Under the pieces are notes generated by a model that saw only the letters and a program-made list of their open reading frames with translations, searched no databases and was not told the DNA's origin. A stretch of 64,000 nucleotides of DNA from DASWJS01 sp036397035 (GTDB lineage: Bacteria; Actinomycetota; AC-67): positions 1-64,000 of the forward strand of contig DASWJS010000034.1 of NCBI GenBank assembly GCA_036397035.1, written 5' to 3'. The position numbers were made by a program, and so were the translations under genes. This document shows positions 50,068 through 58,382 of this stretch, piece by piece (within the stretch, counting starts at the first letter, position 1; the number at the start of each line of letters is the position of its first letter).

Positions 50068-53000
50068 CTAGGGCGCCATCAGCGGGAACCGGTCGAGGCC
50101 GTTGGGGGGCACCGGATAGTCCACGTCGCCGATCCCGTCGCCGTCGGAATCGCCCCCGGCGTAGTCCGACCAGAAATTGCCGAGCGACGCCAAGTCCCAC
50201 CTGTTGCCGGTCCCGGCGTCTCGGCCCTGGGTCGCATTGGACAGCACGCTGTTGAGGCTCAGGACGTTTCCCTGTGCGACGTCGGCATTGAGTCCGGTCC
50301 CGCATTCGAGAACCGTGTTCGCACGGATGGTGTTCGAGTCGGCGTCGCGGGCCAGCAGGATGCCCGAGGCCGTCGCGCCGGCGATTTCGTTCAGCACGAC
50401 GAAGTTCCCGCCGGCGCCCTCCAACGCGATCCCCGTCTCGAGTGGATATCGGCGCGCACCGCCGTCGGTGCCGACGAGGTTTCCGATTACGGCGTTCTCG
50501 CCGGCGCCGCCGTGAAGCGTGATGCCCGCCGCCACGAGGTTGCCGGCCGCCGGACTTCGACCGCCGAGAACGACGTCGGTGGCCGAGTCGCGTACGTCGA
50601 CGGCGCCCCCGAGCCCGCCCCAGGACAGGTCGCCCGCCACGCCGACGTCGTTGCCGAGGACGATGTTCTCACCGACGATGCCGATGCTCGTCCTGATCCG
50701 GTTTCCTGCGCTCGGTTCGGTTCCACCGACGCGGCCGAACGCCCCCTCGACCGTGACGTGGCACGCGCAGTCGAAGGGATCGGCTCCTCCGGCTTGAAAC
50801 CCCACGAGGTTGCCTGTGATCGTCACGCCGTCGATGGCGGCTACGTTGATGTCCCCTGCGACGACGTTGTTCGCGATCCGAGCCCCGCGACCGCGATGGT
50901 CGACCCAGATGGCCTGGGGCGAGTCTCCCAGCTTGACCGTCCCCGTCGCATCGGTGCGGATGTAGTTGCCGCGCACGACCGCGTCAGGGCCGAAGATCTC
51001 CATCGTGCCGGCCATGACGTTGCGATGCGCCGGCTGCCAGCCGCCTACGACGACGTCGTCGGCGACGGCGTCGATGCCCACGCCGAGATTCCTCGTCTCG
51101 GTGGGGTCCGCCCCGATCACGTTGCCCCGGATCCGGCTGCGGTCTCCCCGAACCCAGATGCCGCCCAAGCTGTCCGTGATCTCGTTGTCCTGGACCAGCC
51201 CGTCCACGCCGTCGACCGCGATGGCGGCCGTCTGAAAGCCGCGGATCTGAAGGTCGTGCACCCGCGCCCGGTCCTGCAGCGTGAACGCCGCGGTCTCCAC
51301 GGTGTCGCCGCCGTCCACGATGACGCCGGCCCCGCCGCCGTCGAGCAGAACGTCATCGGGAACCGTGTAGCCACCCGTCACGGCGATCGTCGCCGGCGCC
51401 TCGGGCGGAAACACGAGCGGATCGAACGTCACGGAGGTCACGCCTGCGAGCGACAGGCACTCGCCGAGGCTTCCCGCACCGTCGGCGGCCGTGGTGTTCA
51501 CGACGCATTCCACCCCGTCCTCGGCCGCCCTCGTGTTCGACCCTGCCGCCACACGGCTCGTCGTGGCTGCGACGGGGGCGGCCGGACTCCCGCTATCCGA
51601 CCAGCGCACGACCGACAGTCCTCCGGTCTGCGTGCCGACGTAGGCGTATTCCCCTTCGACGACGACGGCGCCCGCTTTCCCCGGCAATCCGATCCGGCCC
51701 GCGATCTCCGGTGCCGCAGGGTCGGCCACGTCGACGACAACCAGCCCAGCGCCCCCCGCCGCGACGAAGAGTCTCCCGCCCGCGTAGGCGAGCGGCGCCG
51801 ACACGAAGCTGCCGGTCGAAGCCGGCAACTGCAGCGATCCAAGCTCGACGGGGTTGACGGGATCCGTGAGGTCGTACACGTGCAGCTCGTCGTCTCTCAG
51901 GTCGTAGAGGACCGAATCGACGACGAGCGGTCTCCCGACGGGCTCGGGCAACCGCTGGAGCAGGGCCATCGCTTGCGGATCGGAGACGTCGACGATGAAC
52001 AGCTCGCCGCTGGACATCGACATATAGGCGAGATCCCCGTGCACCGAGACCCCGACCGATTGCTCTCCGCTGCCGTCGAACCCGGCCGTTTGAAGGAAGC
52101 CGAGCTCGCACGGCGACGAGGTGCTTCCGTCGACGACGTACAACCCCGCCTCACCCGGGTAGTAGAGCGTGGAGCCCTGGACGGCCGGACTCTGCGGGCC
52201 GCCGCCGATCGTCGCCGGGACTTCGCCCGCCTCGGGCGGATAGGTCCGCTGGCCGGTGTGCCCCGAGAGTTCCCACGGACCCGAGAGCTGAAGGTCGCCG
52301 GGGCTTGCCGGGATCGCGGCGCCGAAGATCTTCGTGCCGACCGCAAGCGGGAACAGGTTGTCACCGGCCCGAGCCATGGTGGTGACGTCGTCGGCCGGCA
52401 GGTAGGTGGCGACGTCGCGCGGCGCATACGGGTTGGCGATGCTCGCGACGCGAAGGCCGTGCGTCCTCGACGCCAGGTACGCGTAGCCGTCGGCGATCGC
52501 GAGCGTTTGCACCGGACCCAGGGGCGCGACGAGATCGATCCATCGAGGGTTCCACGGCTTGTCGACGTCGAGCACCCGCACGCCGTGGCGGAGATCGGTG
52601 AGGTATGCGTACCTGCCTCGGATCACGACGTGTCGCGCGAAGCCCTGCGGCGTTCGCCGTATGCCGAGCGTGCGGGGCCGGTTGGGCTTCTCGACGTCCA
52701 CGACGCGCAAACCCTCGAGGCCTTCCGCCACGTACGCCGTCGTCTTCCGCAAAGCGACGTCCGTCGCCCACCCCGCGGTGGGGACGCGCGCGACCTGGTC
52801 CGGTCTGCGTGGCGTGCTCACGTCCAGGATCCGGAGCCCGCGCCAGCCGTCCGCGAGGTAGGCAACGCCGGAGCGAACCGCGATGCCGAAGGCGAAGCCG
52901 CCGGTGAAGTGCTTCTTGACGCCCCACGGCGAACGGGGATCGGCGATGTTCGCGACGAGGAGCCCCTCGTCCGCGGCGGCGATGAACGCGTGCGTCTTGG

Positions 53001-53601
53001 TGACGACGACGTCCCGGACGTGGTGCACGTCGTAGACGACCCCGCGTCTCCGCGGCCTGGACGGTCGCGACACGTCGACGATCCGCAGCCCGGCGAGCCC
53101 GTCCGCGACGTACGCGTGGTCCCTCGCAAAGGCGACTCCCGAAGCAAACCCCGGAAGCCGCAGCGAGGAGCGAAGCTCCGGCCGCCGCGGATTGTCGAGG
53201 TCGAACACGGAGATGCCGGCGCGACCGGTGGCCGCGACGAGCAGCCCCGACGCCGCCGTGAGCGCTTCGACGTCGGCCGGGAGCGTCGCCGTGAGCCGCA
53301 GGACGCGAGGCGCGCGCGGGTTCGCCACGTCGAGCACGGCGATGCGCCGGCCGACCGCCGCATAGACGTAGCCCTGCGCCTTGGCGAGGGGTCCGGTCCG
53401 TCCGCCGAGGTGGCCGGTCGCCTCCAGCGACACCGGGCCGTCCACGGGTGGATCCGGTTCCGGCGGGACGAACGGCGCCGCCGGCTCGGCGCACACGGGC
53501 AGCGGATCGAGTGCTTGCGCGTGGGCGGGGGCGGGCCACGCCGCGAACATCAGCGCGAGGATGGCTGCTGCCGGGTTGGCCCTGCGCAGGCTGCGACTCA
53601 C
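50068..53601 (-). CDS. Exported LVIVD beta-propeller / beta-helix protein
   Basis: This 1177-residue protein has a signal peptide (VSRSLRRANPAAAILALMFAAWPAPAHA). A long region of LVIVD-type repeats follows, about residues 50-620, with repeats such as GLRIVDVSRPSRPR, GLRILDVSTPRRPD and GLRVVDVEKPNRPR. Then comes a right-handed parallel beta-helix, about 650-1140, with repeats like VRGNYIRTDATGTVKLGD. The end, NFWSDYAGGDSDGDGIGDVDYPV, is typical of NosD-like helices. No catalytic residues are identifiable. It is probably a large surface or secreted protein. The GTG at 53601 follows GAGGAG by 10 nt; upstream TTG codons lack ribosome-binding sites. The 97-nt gap upstream (53602-53698) shows nothing else. 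Confidence 0.85.
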   Translation of the reverse strand: MSRSLRRANPAAAILALMFAAWPAPAHAQALDPLPVCAEPAAPFVPPEPDPPVDGPVSLEATGHLGGRTGPLAKAQGYVYAAVGRRIAVLDVANPRAPRVLRLTATLPADVEALTAASGLLVAATGRAGISVFDLDNPRRPELRSSLRLPGFASGVAFARDHAYVADGLAGLRIVDVSRPSRPRRRGVVYDVHHVRDVVVTKTHAFIAAADEGLLVANIADPRSPWGVKKHFTGGFAFGIAVRSGVAYLADGWRGLRILDVSTPRRPDQVARVPTAGWATDVALRKTTAYVAEGLEGLRVVDVEKPNRPRTLGIRRTPQGFARHVVIRGRYAYLTDLRHGVRVLDVDKPWNPRWIDLVAPLGPVQTLAIADGYAYLASRTHGLRVASIANPYAPRDVATYLPADDVTTMARAGDNLFPLAVGTKIFGAAIPASPGDLQLSGPWELSGHTGQRTYPPEAGEVPATIGGGPQSPAVQGSTLYYPGEAGLYVVDGSTSSPCELGFLQTAGFDGSGEQSVGVSVHGDLAYMSMSSGELFIVDVSDPQAMALLQRLPEPVGRPLVVDSVLYDLRDDELHVYDLTDPVNPVELGSLQLPASTGSFVSAPLAYAGGRLFVAAGGAGLVVVDVADPAAPEIAGRIGLPGKAGAVVVEGEYAYVGTQTGGLSVVRWSDSGSPAAPVAATTSRVAAGSNTRAAEDGVECVVNTTAADGAGSLGECLSLAGVTSVTFDPLVFPPEAPATIAVTGGYTVPDDVLLDGGGAGVIVDGGDTVETAAFTLQDRARVHDLQIRGFQTAAIAVDGVDGLVQDNEITDSLGGIWVRGDRSRIRGNVIGADPTETRNLGVGIDAVADDVVVGGWQPAHRNVMAGTMEIFGPDAVVRGNYIRTDATGTVKLGDSPQAIWVDHRGRGARIANNVVAGDINVAAIDGVTITGNLVGFQAGGADPFDCACHVTVEGAFGRVGGTEPSAGNRIRTSIGIVGENIVLGNDVGVAGDLSWGGLGGAVDVRDSATDVVLGGRSPAAGNLVAAGITLHGGAGENAVIGNLVGTDGGARRYPLETGIALEGAGGNFVVLNEIAGATASGILLARDADSNTIRANTVLECGTGLNADVAQGNVLSLNSVLSNATQGRDAGTGNRWDLASLGNFWSDYAGGDSDGDGIGDVDYPVPPNGLDRFPLMAP

Positions 53602-53698
53602 TCCGTGGCTTCTCCTCGGCCGCACTCTCGCGGCCCATGCCCGCTGCGTCAACCCTCCGCCGGAGTGGAAGCCCTCGGCGAGGTGCCGACGAGGGCGA

Positions 53699-54046
53699 TC
53701 AGTCCGAGCGGCGAAAGCCGACTTTGACGGGAGGATCGGTCGTAAGCCGGGTGTCGAGGAACTCCCACCACTCGTCCTGGCTGACGCGCTCGGATTCCCA
53801 GTCCTCGTCGGACTTCAGGGTGCCCAACGCCGCGCGGTAGGCCCCAAAGGCGGCTTCGTCGTCGAACGTGGCGATGTTTTCGATCACGTACACGTCCCCG
53901 ACGACGGAGTAGAACCACTGGACCTCCTTGACCATCGGGAGATCCTTGTAGAACCACGTTTCCCGCTGCTCGAGCCAGGCCCAGAACTCTTTCATGTTCT
54001 GCCGAGCCCGCGGCGCCAGCTTCATGCGGTAGTGCAGATAGATCAC
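53699..54046 (-). CDS. Small dimeric alpha/beta-barrel (NIPSNAP-like) protein
   Basis: This protein of about 115 residues starts at GTG (VIYLHYRMKLAPRARQNMKEFW). It has a ferredoxin-like alpha/beta barrel pattern similar to NIPSNAP and other ABM-type proteins: strand, helix, YSVVGDVYVIENIATFDDEAAFGAYRAAL, then DEWWEFLDTRLTTDPPVKVGF. Related folds include haem-degrading IsdG-type monooxygenases, but I see no proximal-His assignment that would prove haem binding. Its place at the end of the haem oxygenase operon, 4 nt after the cupin gene, makes a role in haem or tetrapyrrole metabolism plausible. Confidence 0.6.
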   Translation of the reverse strand: MIYLHYRMKLAPRARQNMKEFWAWLEQRETWFYKDLPMVKEVQWFYSVVGDVYVIENIATFDDEAAFGAYRAALGTLKSDEDWESERVSQDEWWEFLDTRLTTDPPVKVGFRRSD

Positions 54047-54050
54047 CGTG

Positions 54051-54656
54051 CTACTCCCCGTGCGTCCGGACGAAGCAGCCTTCGGCAAGAGACGGTAGCG
54101 GCTCGCCTGCTTCGGCGTAGTGCCAGGCGTGGGTCCGGAGATCGAGCAACTCGACGTTGCGGGGCGCGGGCATGCCGGACACCGGAGCATCGGCGATGAA
54201 CGACGACGTCGTTTCCCCCCTCCACAACACGCCCGCGCCCCCTTGGCCAAGCGGCGACGCCTCCGTTCGCGAAACGTCGATCGAGCCGCGCACGGGCTGC
54301 ACGCTCGGGTCGCCGGCGTCGAAGCGCCAGCGGGCCGGGCCGCCCCAGCGCACGAAGCACAGCGCGTCCGCGCTCATGGCCTCCCGATAGAAGCCCTCCG
54401 GGAACAGCGCCCAGTCGCCTTCCCGGTAGGTCTCGCCGGATAGTGCGATCGAGCCGCGCAGCACGAGCAGCTCCTCGGATGTCTCGTAGGATCCCGCGCC
54501 GTCGCGCGTCCATCCGCGCGGGAACTCGACGAGCATCGTCCTGGCGCGCGAAGGCCGTTCCACGCGCAAGGTCGCCAGTCGCACGGGCGCGCTTCCGCCC
54601 GGGATATCGAACGGCTCCCACGAAAGGGAGCCGTTCGGCACCGCCGCCACGGTCAA
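54051..54656 (-). CDS. Cupin-fold protein
   Basis: This 201-residue protein contains two cupin-like half-barrels (about residues 15-110 and 125-200). Characteristic strands are EELLVLRGSIALSGETYREGDWALFPEGF, with G-x2-G-D/x-W turns, and DLRTHAWHYAEAGEPLP. The metal-binding His cluster of classical cupins is weak, so ligand and metal are uncertain. Translation probably starts at TTG in a TTGA overlap with the upstream haem oxygenase gene. In this operon it may bind a tetrapyrrole product or an iron-related ligand, by context only. Confidence 0.6.
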   Translation of the reverse strand: MTVAAVPNGSLSWEPFDIPGGSAPVRLATLRVERPSRARTMLVEFPRGWTRDGAGSYETSEELLVLRGSIALSGETYREGDWALFPEGFYREAMSADALCFVRWGGPARWRFDAGDPSVQPVRGSIDVSRTEASPLGQGGAGVLWRGETTSSFIADAPVSGMPAPRNVELLDLRTHAWHYAEAGEPLPSLAEGCFVRTHGE

Positions 54657-55375
54657 CCGTGTTCCTTCGCCAGCTTGTCCATGAGCTGCTCGGCCTCCTC
54701 GGCGTCCGCCGCGGTGAACCCGAACTCCTCGCCCAGCTCGTCGGTCAGGTCGATCTGGAGCTGGAAGGCGCGGTTGCCTTCTTCGACGAACCGCGCAAGC
54801 TCTTCCGGGCTCAGCTCGATCGCGTTCATCGCCGCGTGGTAGCCGCCGAGGAACCCCTTGCGATCCTCGATCTGCGGGAAGTCGTAGAAGGCGACCGGGC
54901 AGTCCTCGCCGTAGGCCTTGTACAGGTACTTGCGGATCACGTCCTGGCCGAGCAGGTACCCGAGGTAGCGAAGCCAGTGGTGAACGGCGTAGCCCTTCGG
55001 GAAGGACTCGCCGACCTCGCGGATCCGGTCGGCGTACGCCTTGGTGGCCGGCGTGGGCGTGAGGCGCTGACGCCAGTCCGGCCCCAGGAAGGCGGTCATG
55101 TCTGCTTCGATGCCTGGGAGCCGGACCAGCGCGTCGGACCAGATCGGTCCGACGTCCGGGTCGTCCTTGAGGGCAACGCCGGTTTCCTCCAGCGCTTCGT
55201 ATACGTAGGCGAGCCGTCCGAGGTAGGCGACGTACGCGTCCTTCGGCAGCGTGCCTTGGAACATCGCGACCATGAAGGGGCGACGCTCGGCCTCGCGGTG
55301 AATCGTCGCGGTGCCCTCCATGAGGGCCTTGTTGTTGGCCTCGCGCTCGGTCGCGAACGGACTGTTGCCGGCCAT
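54653..55375 (-). CDS. Haem oxygenase-like protein 2
   Basis: This 240-residue all-helical protein is homologous to biliverdin-producing haem oxygenases. The likely proximal haem ligand is H26 (TATIHREAERRPFM). The distal-helix signature YAVHHWLRYLGYLLGQDVIRK corresponds to the canonical YTRYLGDLSGGQ, but with LLGQ replacing the SGGQ glycines. The distal pocket is thus altered, and activity is uncertain. It follows haem oxygenase 1 by 5 nt and overlaps the cupin gene. The C-terminal acidic helix is longer than in protein 1. Confidence 0.83.
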   Translation of the reverse strand: MAGNSPFATEREANNKALMEGTATIHREAERRPFMVAMFQGTLPKDAYVAYLGRLAYVYEALEETGVALKDDPDVGPIWSDALVRLPGIEADMTAFLGPDWRQRLTPTPATKAYADRIREVGESFPKGYAVHHWLRYLGYLLGQDVIRKYLYKAYGEDCPVAFYDFPQIEDRKGFLGGYHAAMNAIELSPEELARFVEEGNRAFQLQIDLTDELGEEFGFTAADAEEAEQLMDKLAKEHG

Positions 55376-55380
55376 CGTGC

Positions 55381-56091
55381 TCAGGCGCTCGCCGGCTCGA
55401 GGTACTGCTGCTCGAGGATGCTCGCCATCTCGATGTTCATCTCGTAGGCGACCATGACCTCGGACACCAGCGCGACCTTGCCGTCGGCGTCCAGCGGCAG
55501 CTCGTCGAGCGCCTGACGGTAGGCGTTCTTGAACCCGACCGAGTCCCCGACCGAGGAGAAGTCGTAGTAGGTGAGGCCGCCGTGGTCCTCGCCCCAGGAC
55601 TTCTTCAGGGCGGCCACGATCATCAGCCCGCCGGAGAGGTCGGCCATGTAGCGCGTGTAGTGGTGGGCGACGAAGCCGGTCGTGTCGACGGTCATGATGC
55701 GCTCGACGTACTCGTCGGTCGTCGGGAAGCTCTCGATCTTGTCCCGCCAATCGTCGCCGTAGTAGAAGGCGAGGTCGGCCTCGATGAAGGGCACTCGGTT
55801 CAGCTCGTCGATGTGGAACTGACCGACGATCGGGTCGTCGGCGAGCGTGGCGATGCGCTCTTCAAGAGCCTTGTACACCGGGTAGACCTGCGCCATCAGC
55901 GCGCCGTGGCCCTCGACCGAAATGGTGCCCATCGCGAGCGCCATCTCGAAGGGGGAGTACTGGGCGCGCTCGTGGTCGGCCCACGTGTCGCGGCGCAGCA
56001 GGGCGGAGATCGGCTTGGAGTCGACGTCGGCGCGGAGCTTGGGCTCGATGCGCTCCATGTTCTTCGCGGCGCGTTCCAGGATCACAGACAT
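55381..56091 (-). CDS. Haem oxygenase (biliverdin-forming) 1
   Basis: This 236-residue protein is the better match to bacterial haem oxygenase. It has H40 (TWADHERAQYSPFEMALAMG) as proximal ligand and FVAHHYTRYMADLSGGLMIVAALKKSWG as the distal helix with an intact SGG. It would cleave haem to biliverdin, CO and ferrous iron with reducing power from ferredoxin or a flavoprotein. It heads a four-gene operon. AGGAGG stands 6 nt before the ATG at 56091. A perfect GACAAGTTGTC palindrome 27 nt further upstream is a candidate operator. Confidence 0.9.
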   Translation of the reverse strand: MSVILERAAKNMERIEPKLRADVDSKPISALLRRDTWADHERAQYSPFEMALAMGTISVEGHGALMAQVYPVYKALEERIATLADDPIVGQFHIDELNRVPFIEADLAFYYGDDWRDKIESFPTTDEYVERIMTVDTTGFVAHHYTRYMADLSGGLMIVAALKKSWGEDHGGLTYYDFSSVGDSVGFKNAYRQALDELPLDADGKVALVSEVMVAYEMNIEMASILEQQYLEPASA

Positions 56092-56117
56092 GGGGTTCCT
56101 CCTCAGGAAGGTTTCAC

Positions 56118-56128
56118 GACAAGTTGTC
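56118..56128. promoter_or_regulatory. Palindrome upstream of the haem oxygenase operon
   Basis: GACAAGTTGTC is a perfect dyad around a central G, located 27 nt before the haem oxygenase ATG and overlapping a possible -35 (TTGACA read on the minus strand). It could be an operator of a haem- or iron-responsive regulator. The rest of 56092-56338 has no other clear site. Confidence 0.35.
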
Positions 56129-56338
56129 AACCACAGGATGCCAGTTTTACGACACGCCGTCAAGATCCCGGGATCGGACGCTTCCCACCCGGGCGGGGAA
56201 AAGCCTCAAATCGGCGTGGGCGCCAGGAAACGGGCTGATGTCGCCGAACCTTGCTGCTACCGAAACGAAGGGCCGAGCGGCACACGATGCCGCGAGCCGG
56301 TCCGTAGACCCCGCCCCGAGCGGGGAGGAGGGGAATGG

Positions 56339-56800
56339 ATGAAGCGGCTGTCGAAGGCGTTGATCGCGATCACCGCGCTCTCGGTGCTCGGCGGGCTGAT
56401 CCCGGCACATGCCGGGACGGAGACGACTGGGACCCACCCCTACGTCGCGAGCGAGTACGTGGCGGCTGCGCCCGCAGGCTGCGGAAGCGCGTCCCCCACG
56501 GTGCCCGACTACGGTGCGGGGTGCTTCGATGCGGCGGTGTTCAACTTCTCGAAACCGAAGGTCAACGTGTCCGTCGCGGACACGACGGCGAACAACCCGC
56601 TGGTCCACGTGGTTTTCCACAACGCGGCTGGCGACCGCTTGGGAGCCGTCGACTTCTGCGGTTCCAAGACGGGGATCGCGGTGATGGAAGGCGCGACCCG
56701 GATGTGGGTCTATGTGAGCGCCGCCGTCTTCGCGCTCCTTGAAGATCAGTGTGACACGCCGGCCACGACCGGCACCATCACGGTCAACTTCCACAACTAG
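56339..56800 (+). CDS. Exported protein of unknown function
   Basis: This 153-residue protein has a signal peptide (KRLSKALIAITALSVLGGLIPAHA) and a beta-rich mature domain with four cysteines (GCGSA, GCFDA, DFCGSK, DQCDT), probably disulfide-bonded. There is no recognised domain. GGGGAGGAGGGG stands 5 nt before the ATG and may be partly folded in a CCCCG-AG-CGGGG hairpin. It is followed by a hairpin terminator, so it is a single-gene unit. Confidence 0.75.
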   Translation: MKRLSKALIAITALSVLGGLIPAHAGTETTGTHPYVASEYVAAAPAGCGSASPTVPDYGAGCFDAAVFNFSKPKVNVSVADTTANNPLVHVVFHNAAGDRLGAVDFCGSKTGIAVMEGATRMWVYVSAAVFALLEDQCDTPATTGTITVNFHN

Positions 56801-56821
56801 CGACCGGGCCGCAACAGGCGC

Positions 56822-56846
56822 GATGGGGCAGCTCGGCCGCCCCATC
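56822..56846 (+). terminator. Hairpin terminator
   Basis: GATGGGGC (56822-56829) and GCCCCATC (56839-56846) form an 8-bp stem with a 9-nt loop, 22 nt after the exported-protein stop. The following sequence has only a short T-poor tail. Confidence 0.55.
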
Positions 56847-56885
56847 ATCCTGTATCGGGGCTCTCCGGTTTGGGCCGGCGGCCGA

Positions 56886-56939
56886 ATGGACGTGGCCGAT
56901 GGGGAAGCGGGTTATGGACGGTCGGCCATGGTGGGGAAG
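56886..56939 (+). repeat. Two-part direct repeat in the L,D-transpeptidase leader
   Basis: ATGGACG occurs at 56886-56892 and 56914-56920, and TGGGGAAG at 56900-56907 and 56932-56939, so a block of ATGGACG-spacer-TGGGGAAG is repeated with a 28-32 bp step. The spacers contain GGCC-type palindromes. It could be regulatory, or a simple duplication. Confidence 0.3.
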
Positions 56940-56995
56940 GGCCCGGCGGGTGAAGGATTAGGGCGTTCGCTCCGATTGAGGAGATAGAGACCCTG

Positions 56996-57577
56996 ATGAT
57001 CGCCCGAATCGCAGTGCTGGCCACGGTTGGGATGCTGCTCACGGCGGGCTCGGCGTTTCACGCCGCCGGCGGGTCCGTCGGGCGTGACGCCCCGGCCGTG
57101 GCCGAGGCGTTTCCCGACTGGCCGCGCTCGCTCGCCGAGCGCCCACCCCGTCCTCGTGCGCCCGAACCCGTGGTGCGTCGCGTGAACCCGCTGAAGAGCC
57201 ATGCGCGGGGCAAGCTCATCGAGGTCTCGATCGACCGGCAGCGGCTCAAGGCCTGGCGCAACGGTCGCGTCATCCTTCGCTTGACCATCTCGACGGGCAT
57301 GCCCGGGTGGGACACCCCGACCGGCGTCTACCGCGTCTACGCGAAGGCGGTGGCCGGCTTCTCGGATCCGTGGCAGGTCGTGATGCCTTGGATGCTTGCC
57401 TTCAACGGTAACTACACGATCCACCAGGTCACGCATCCGCCCGGGTATCCGGACCAAGTCAACGGGCGGGAGTCGCTCGGCACGCCGGCGAGCCACGGAT
57501 GCGTGCGCGTGGACGTGAACGACGCGGAACGCCTCTGGAGCTGGGCGTCGGTGGGCACGCCGGTCTGGATCCACTGA
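56996..57577 (+). CDS. L,D-transpeptidase (YkuD domain)
   Basis: This 193-residue exported protein has an N-terminal hydrophobic export segment (about residues 4-20), a Pro-rich linker (about 38-62) and a YkuD catalytic domain (about 70-193). Catalytic features are H143 (TIHQVTH), and H167, C169 and R171 in ASHGCVRVDVNDAERLW. It makes 3-3 peptidoglycan cross-links or attaches proteins to the wall. The IEVSIDRQRLKAWRNG start of the domain is standard. An ATG is used at 56996; a GAGGAG lies rather far upstream. Confidence 0.93.
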   Translation: MIARIAVLATVGMLLTAGSAFHAAGGSVGRDAPAVAEAFPDWPRSLAERPPRPRAPEPVVRRVNPLKSHARGKLIEVSIDRQRLKAWRNGRVILRLTISTGMPGWDTPTGVYRVYAKAVAGFSDPWQVVMPWMLAFNGNYTIHQVTHPPGYPDQVNGRESLGTPASHGCVRVDVNDAERLWSWASVGTPVWIH

Positions 57578-57579
57578 CC

Positions 57580-57597
57580 GGCGCGCCGCGGCGCGCC
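57580..57597. terminator. Bidirectional palindrome between convergent genes
   Basis: GGCGCGCCGCGGCGCGCC is self-complementary over 18 bp and lies between the stops of the L,D-transpeptidase and the IclR gene. It is suited to end transcription from both sides. Confidence 0.5.
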
Positions 57598-57599
57598 CG

Positions 57600-58382
57600 C
57601 TAGGCGTCGTAGCCGAACTGTCTGCTGAGCGCTTGCGTTTGCTCGACCAGGAGTCGCGCGGCTTCGTCGGCCTCGTCCCTGAACCGTTCGAGCGGTCCGC
57701 ACACGCTCATCACGGCGACGGGGCGTCCGTCGTGGCCGAGGATCGGAGCCGCGACCGACGCCGCGCCTTCGAGCCGCTCGCCCAGCGAGGAAGAGAACCC
57801 GCGGTCGCGAATGTCGGCGATCTCCTTGCGGAGCACGTCGGGGTCGGTCGGCGTCTTGGCGGTCAGCGGTTCCAGCGTTTCGCCGAGGTACTCCTCTTGC
57901 TCGTCGGCGCTGAGGAATGCCAGGAACGCCTTCGAGGACGAGCCCGCGTGCAGCGGCGCCTGCTGGCCGAGCGTCACCACCATCTTCACGTCGCGGTTCG
58001 GCGTGACCTGGTCGATGTACGTGCGCGTCCAGCCGGTGCGCAGCGACAGCGTTGCGGTTTCGTTGATCGCCCGGCTGAGGTGCTCCATCGCCGGCCGCGC
58101 GAGGGTGCGCACGTCGGTGCGGTTCAGGTACGCCATGCCGAGGCGCAGCGATCCCGGTCCGAGCCGGTAACGCCTCGTCTTGGTGTCGATCTCGATGTAG
58201 CCCTTCAGGCGGAAGGACGTCAGCACGCGATAGACGACCGCCTTGGAAAGGTTGAGCGCGCGGGCGATCTCCGTGACGCCGAGGGTGTCCACGCCGGGTT
58301 CGGTGAACAGCGACAGGACGTCGGCGGCGCGTTCGATCGCCATGACCGTGCTCGCCGAGCTGGTGGGTGCAATCTCTGTCAT
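57600..58382 (-). CDS. IclR-family transcriptional regulator
   Basis: This 260-residue regulator has an N-terminal winged helix (about residues 15-80: VMAIERAADVLSLFTEPG, VTEIARALNLSKAVVYRVLTSFRLKGYI, YRLGPGSLRLG) and a C-terminal GAF-like effector domain ending GRPVAVMSVCGPLERF. The stop of the hydantoinase/amidohydrolase gene overlaps its start by ATGA, so it is translated with the enzyme and probably controls it, with a pathway intermediate as effector. Confidence 0.93.
   Translation of the reverse strand: MTEIAPTSSASTVMAIERAADVLSLFTEPGVDTLGVTEIARALNLSKAVVYRVLTSFRLKGYIEIDTKTRRYRLGPGSLRLGMAYLNRTDVRTLARPAMEHLSRAINETATLSLRTGWTRTYIDQVTPNRDVKMVVTLGQQAPLHAGSSSKAFLAFLSADEQEEYLGETLEPLTAKTPTDPDVLRKEIADIRDRGFSSSLGERLEGAASVAAPILGHDGRPVAVMSVCGPLERFRDEADEAARLLVEQTQALSRQFGYDA

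Noticed and set aside
48910..53727. A very long open frame on the plus strand (over 1600 codons)
   Set aside because: It runs through four well-supported genes in other frames, is extremely Arg/Pro/Ala-rich, has no domain and follows from the high G+C codon bias.
56092..56338. Possible c-di-GMP or other riboswitch before the exported protein
   Set aside because: GGAAAC-like and GGGCC-like segments are present, but the conserved order of class I c-di-GMP riboswitch elements cannot be matched; I see only a hairpin at the ribosome-binding site.
56847..56995. ydaO-type (c-di-AMP) riboswitch before the L,D-transpeptidase
   Set aside because: The conserved CCGAACCCG...CAGCTAACCTCG-like segments are absent; only an imperfect direct repeat is visible.
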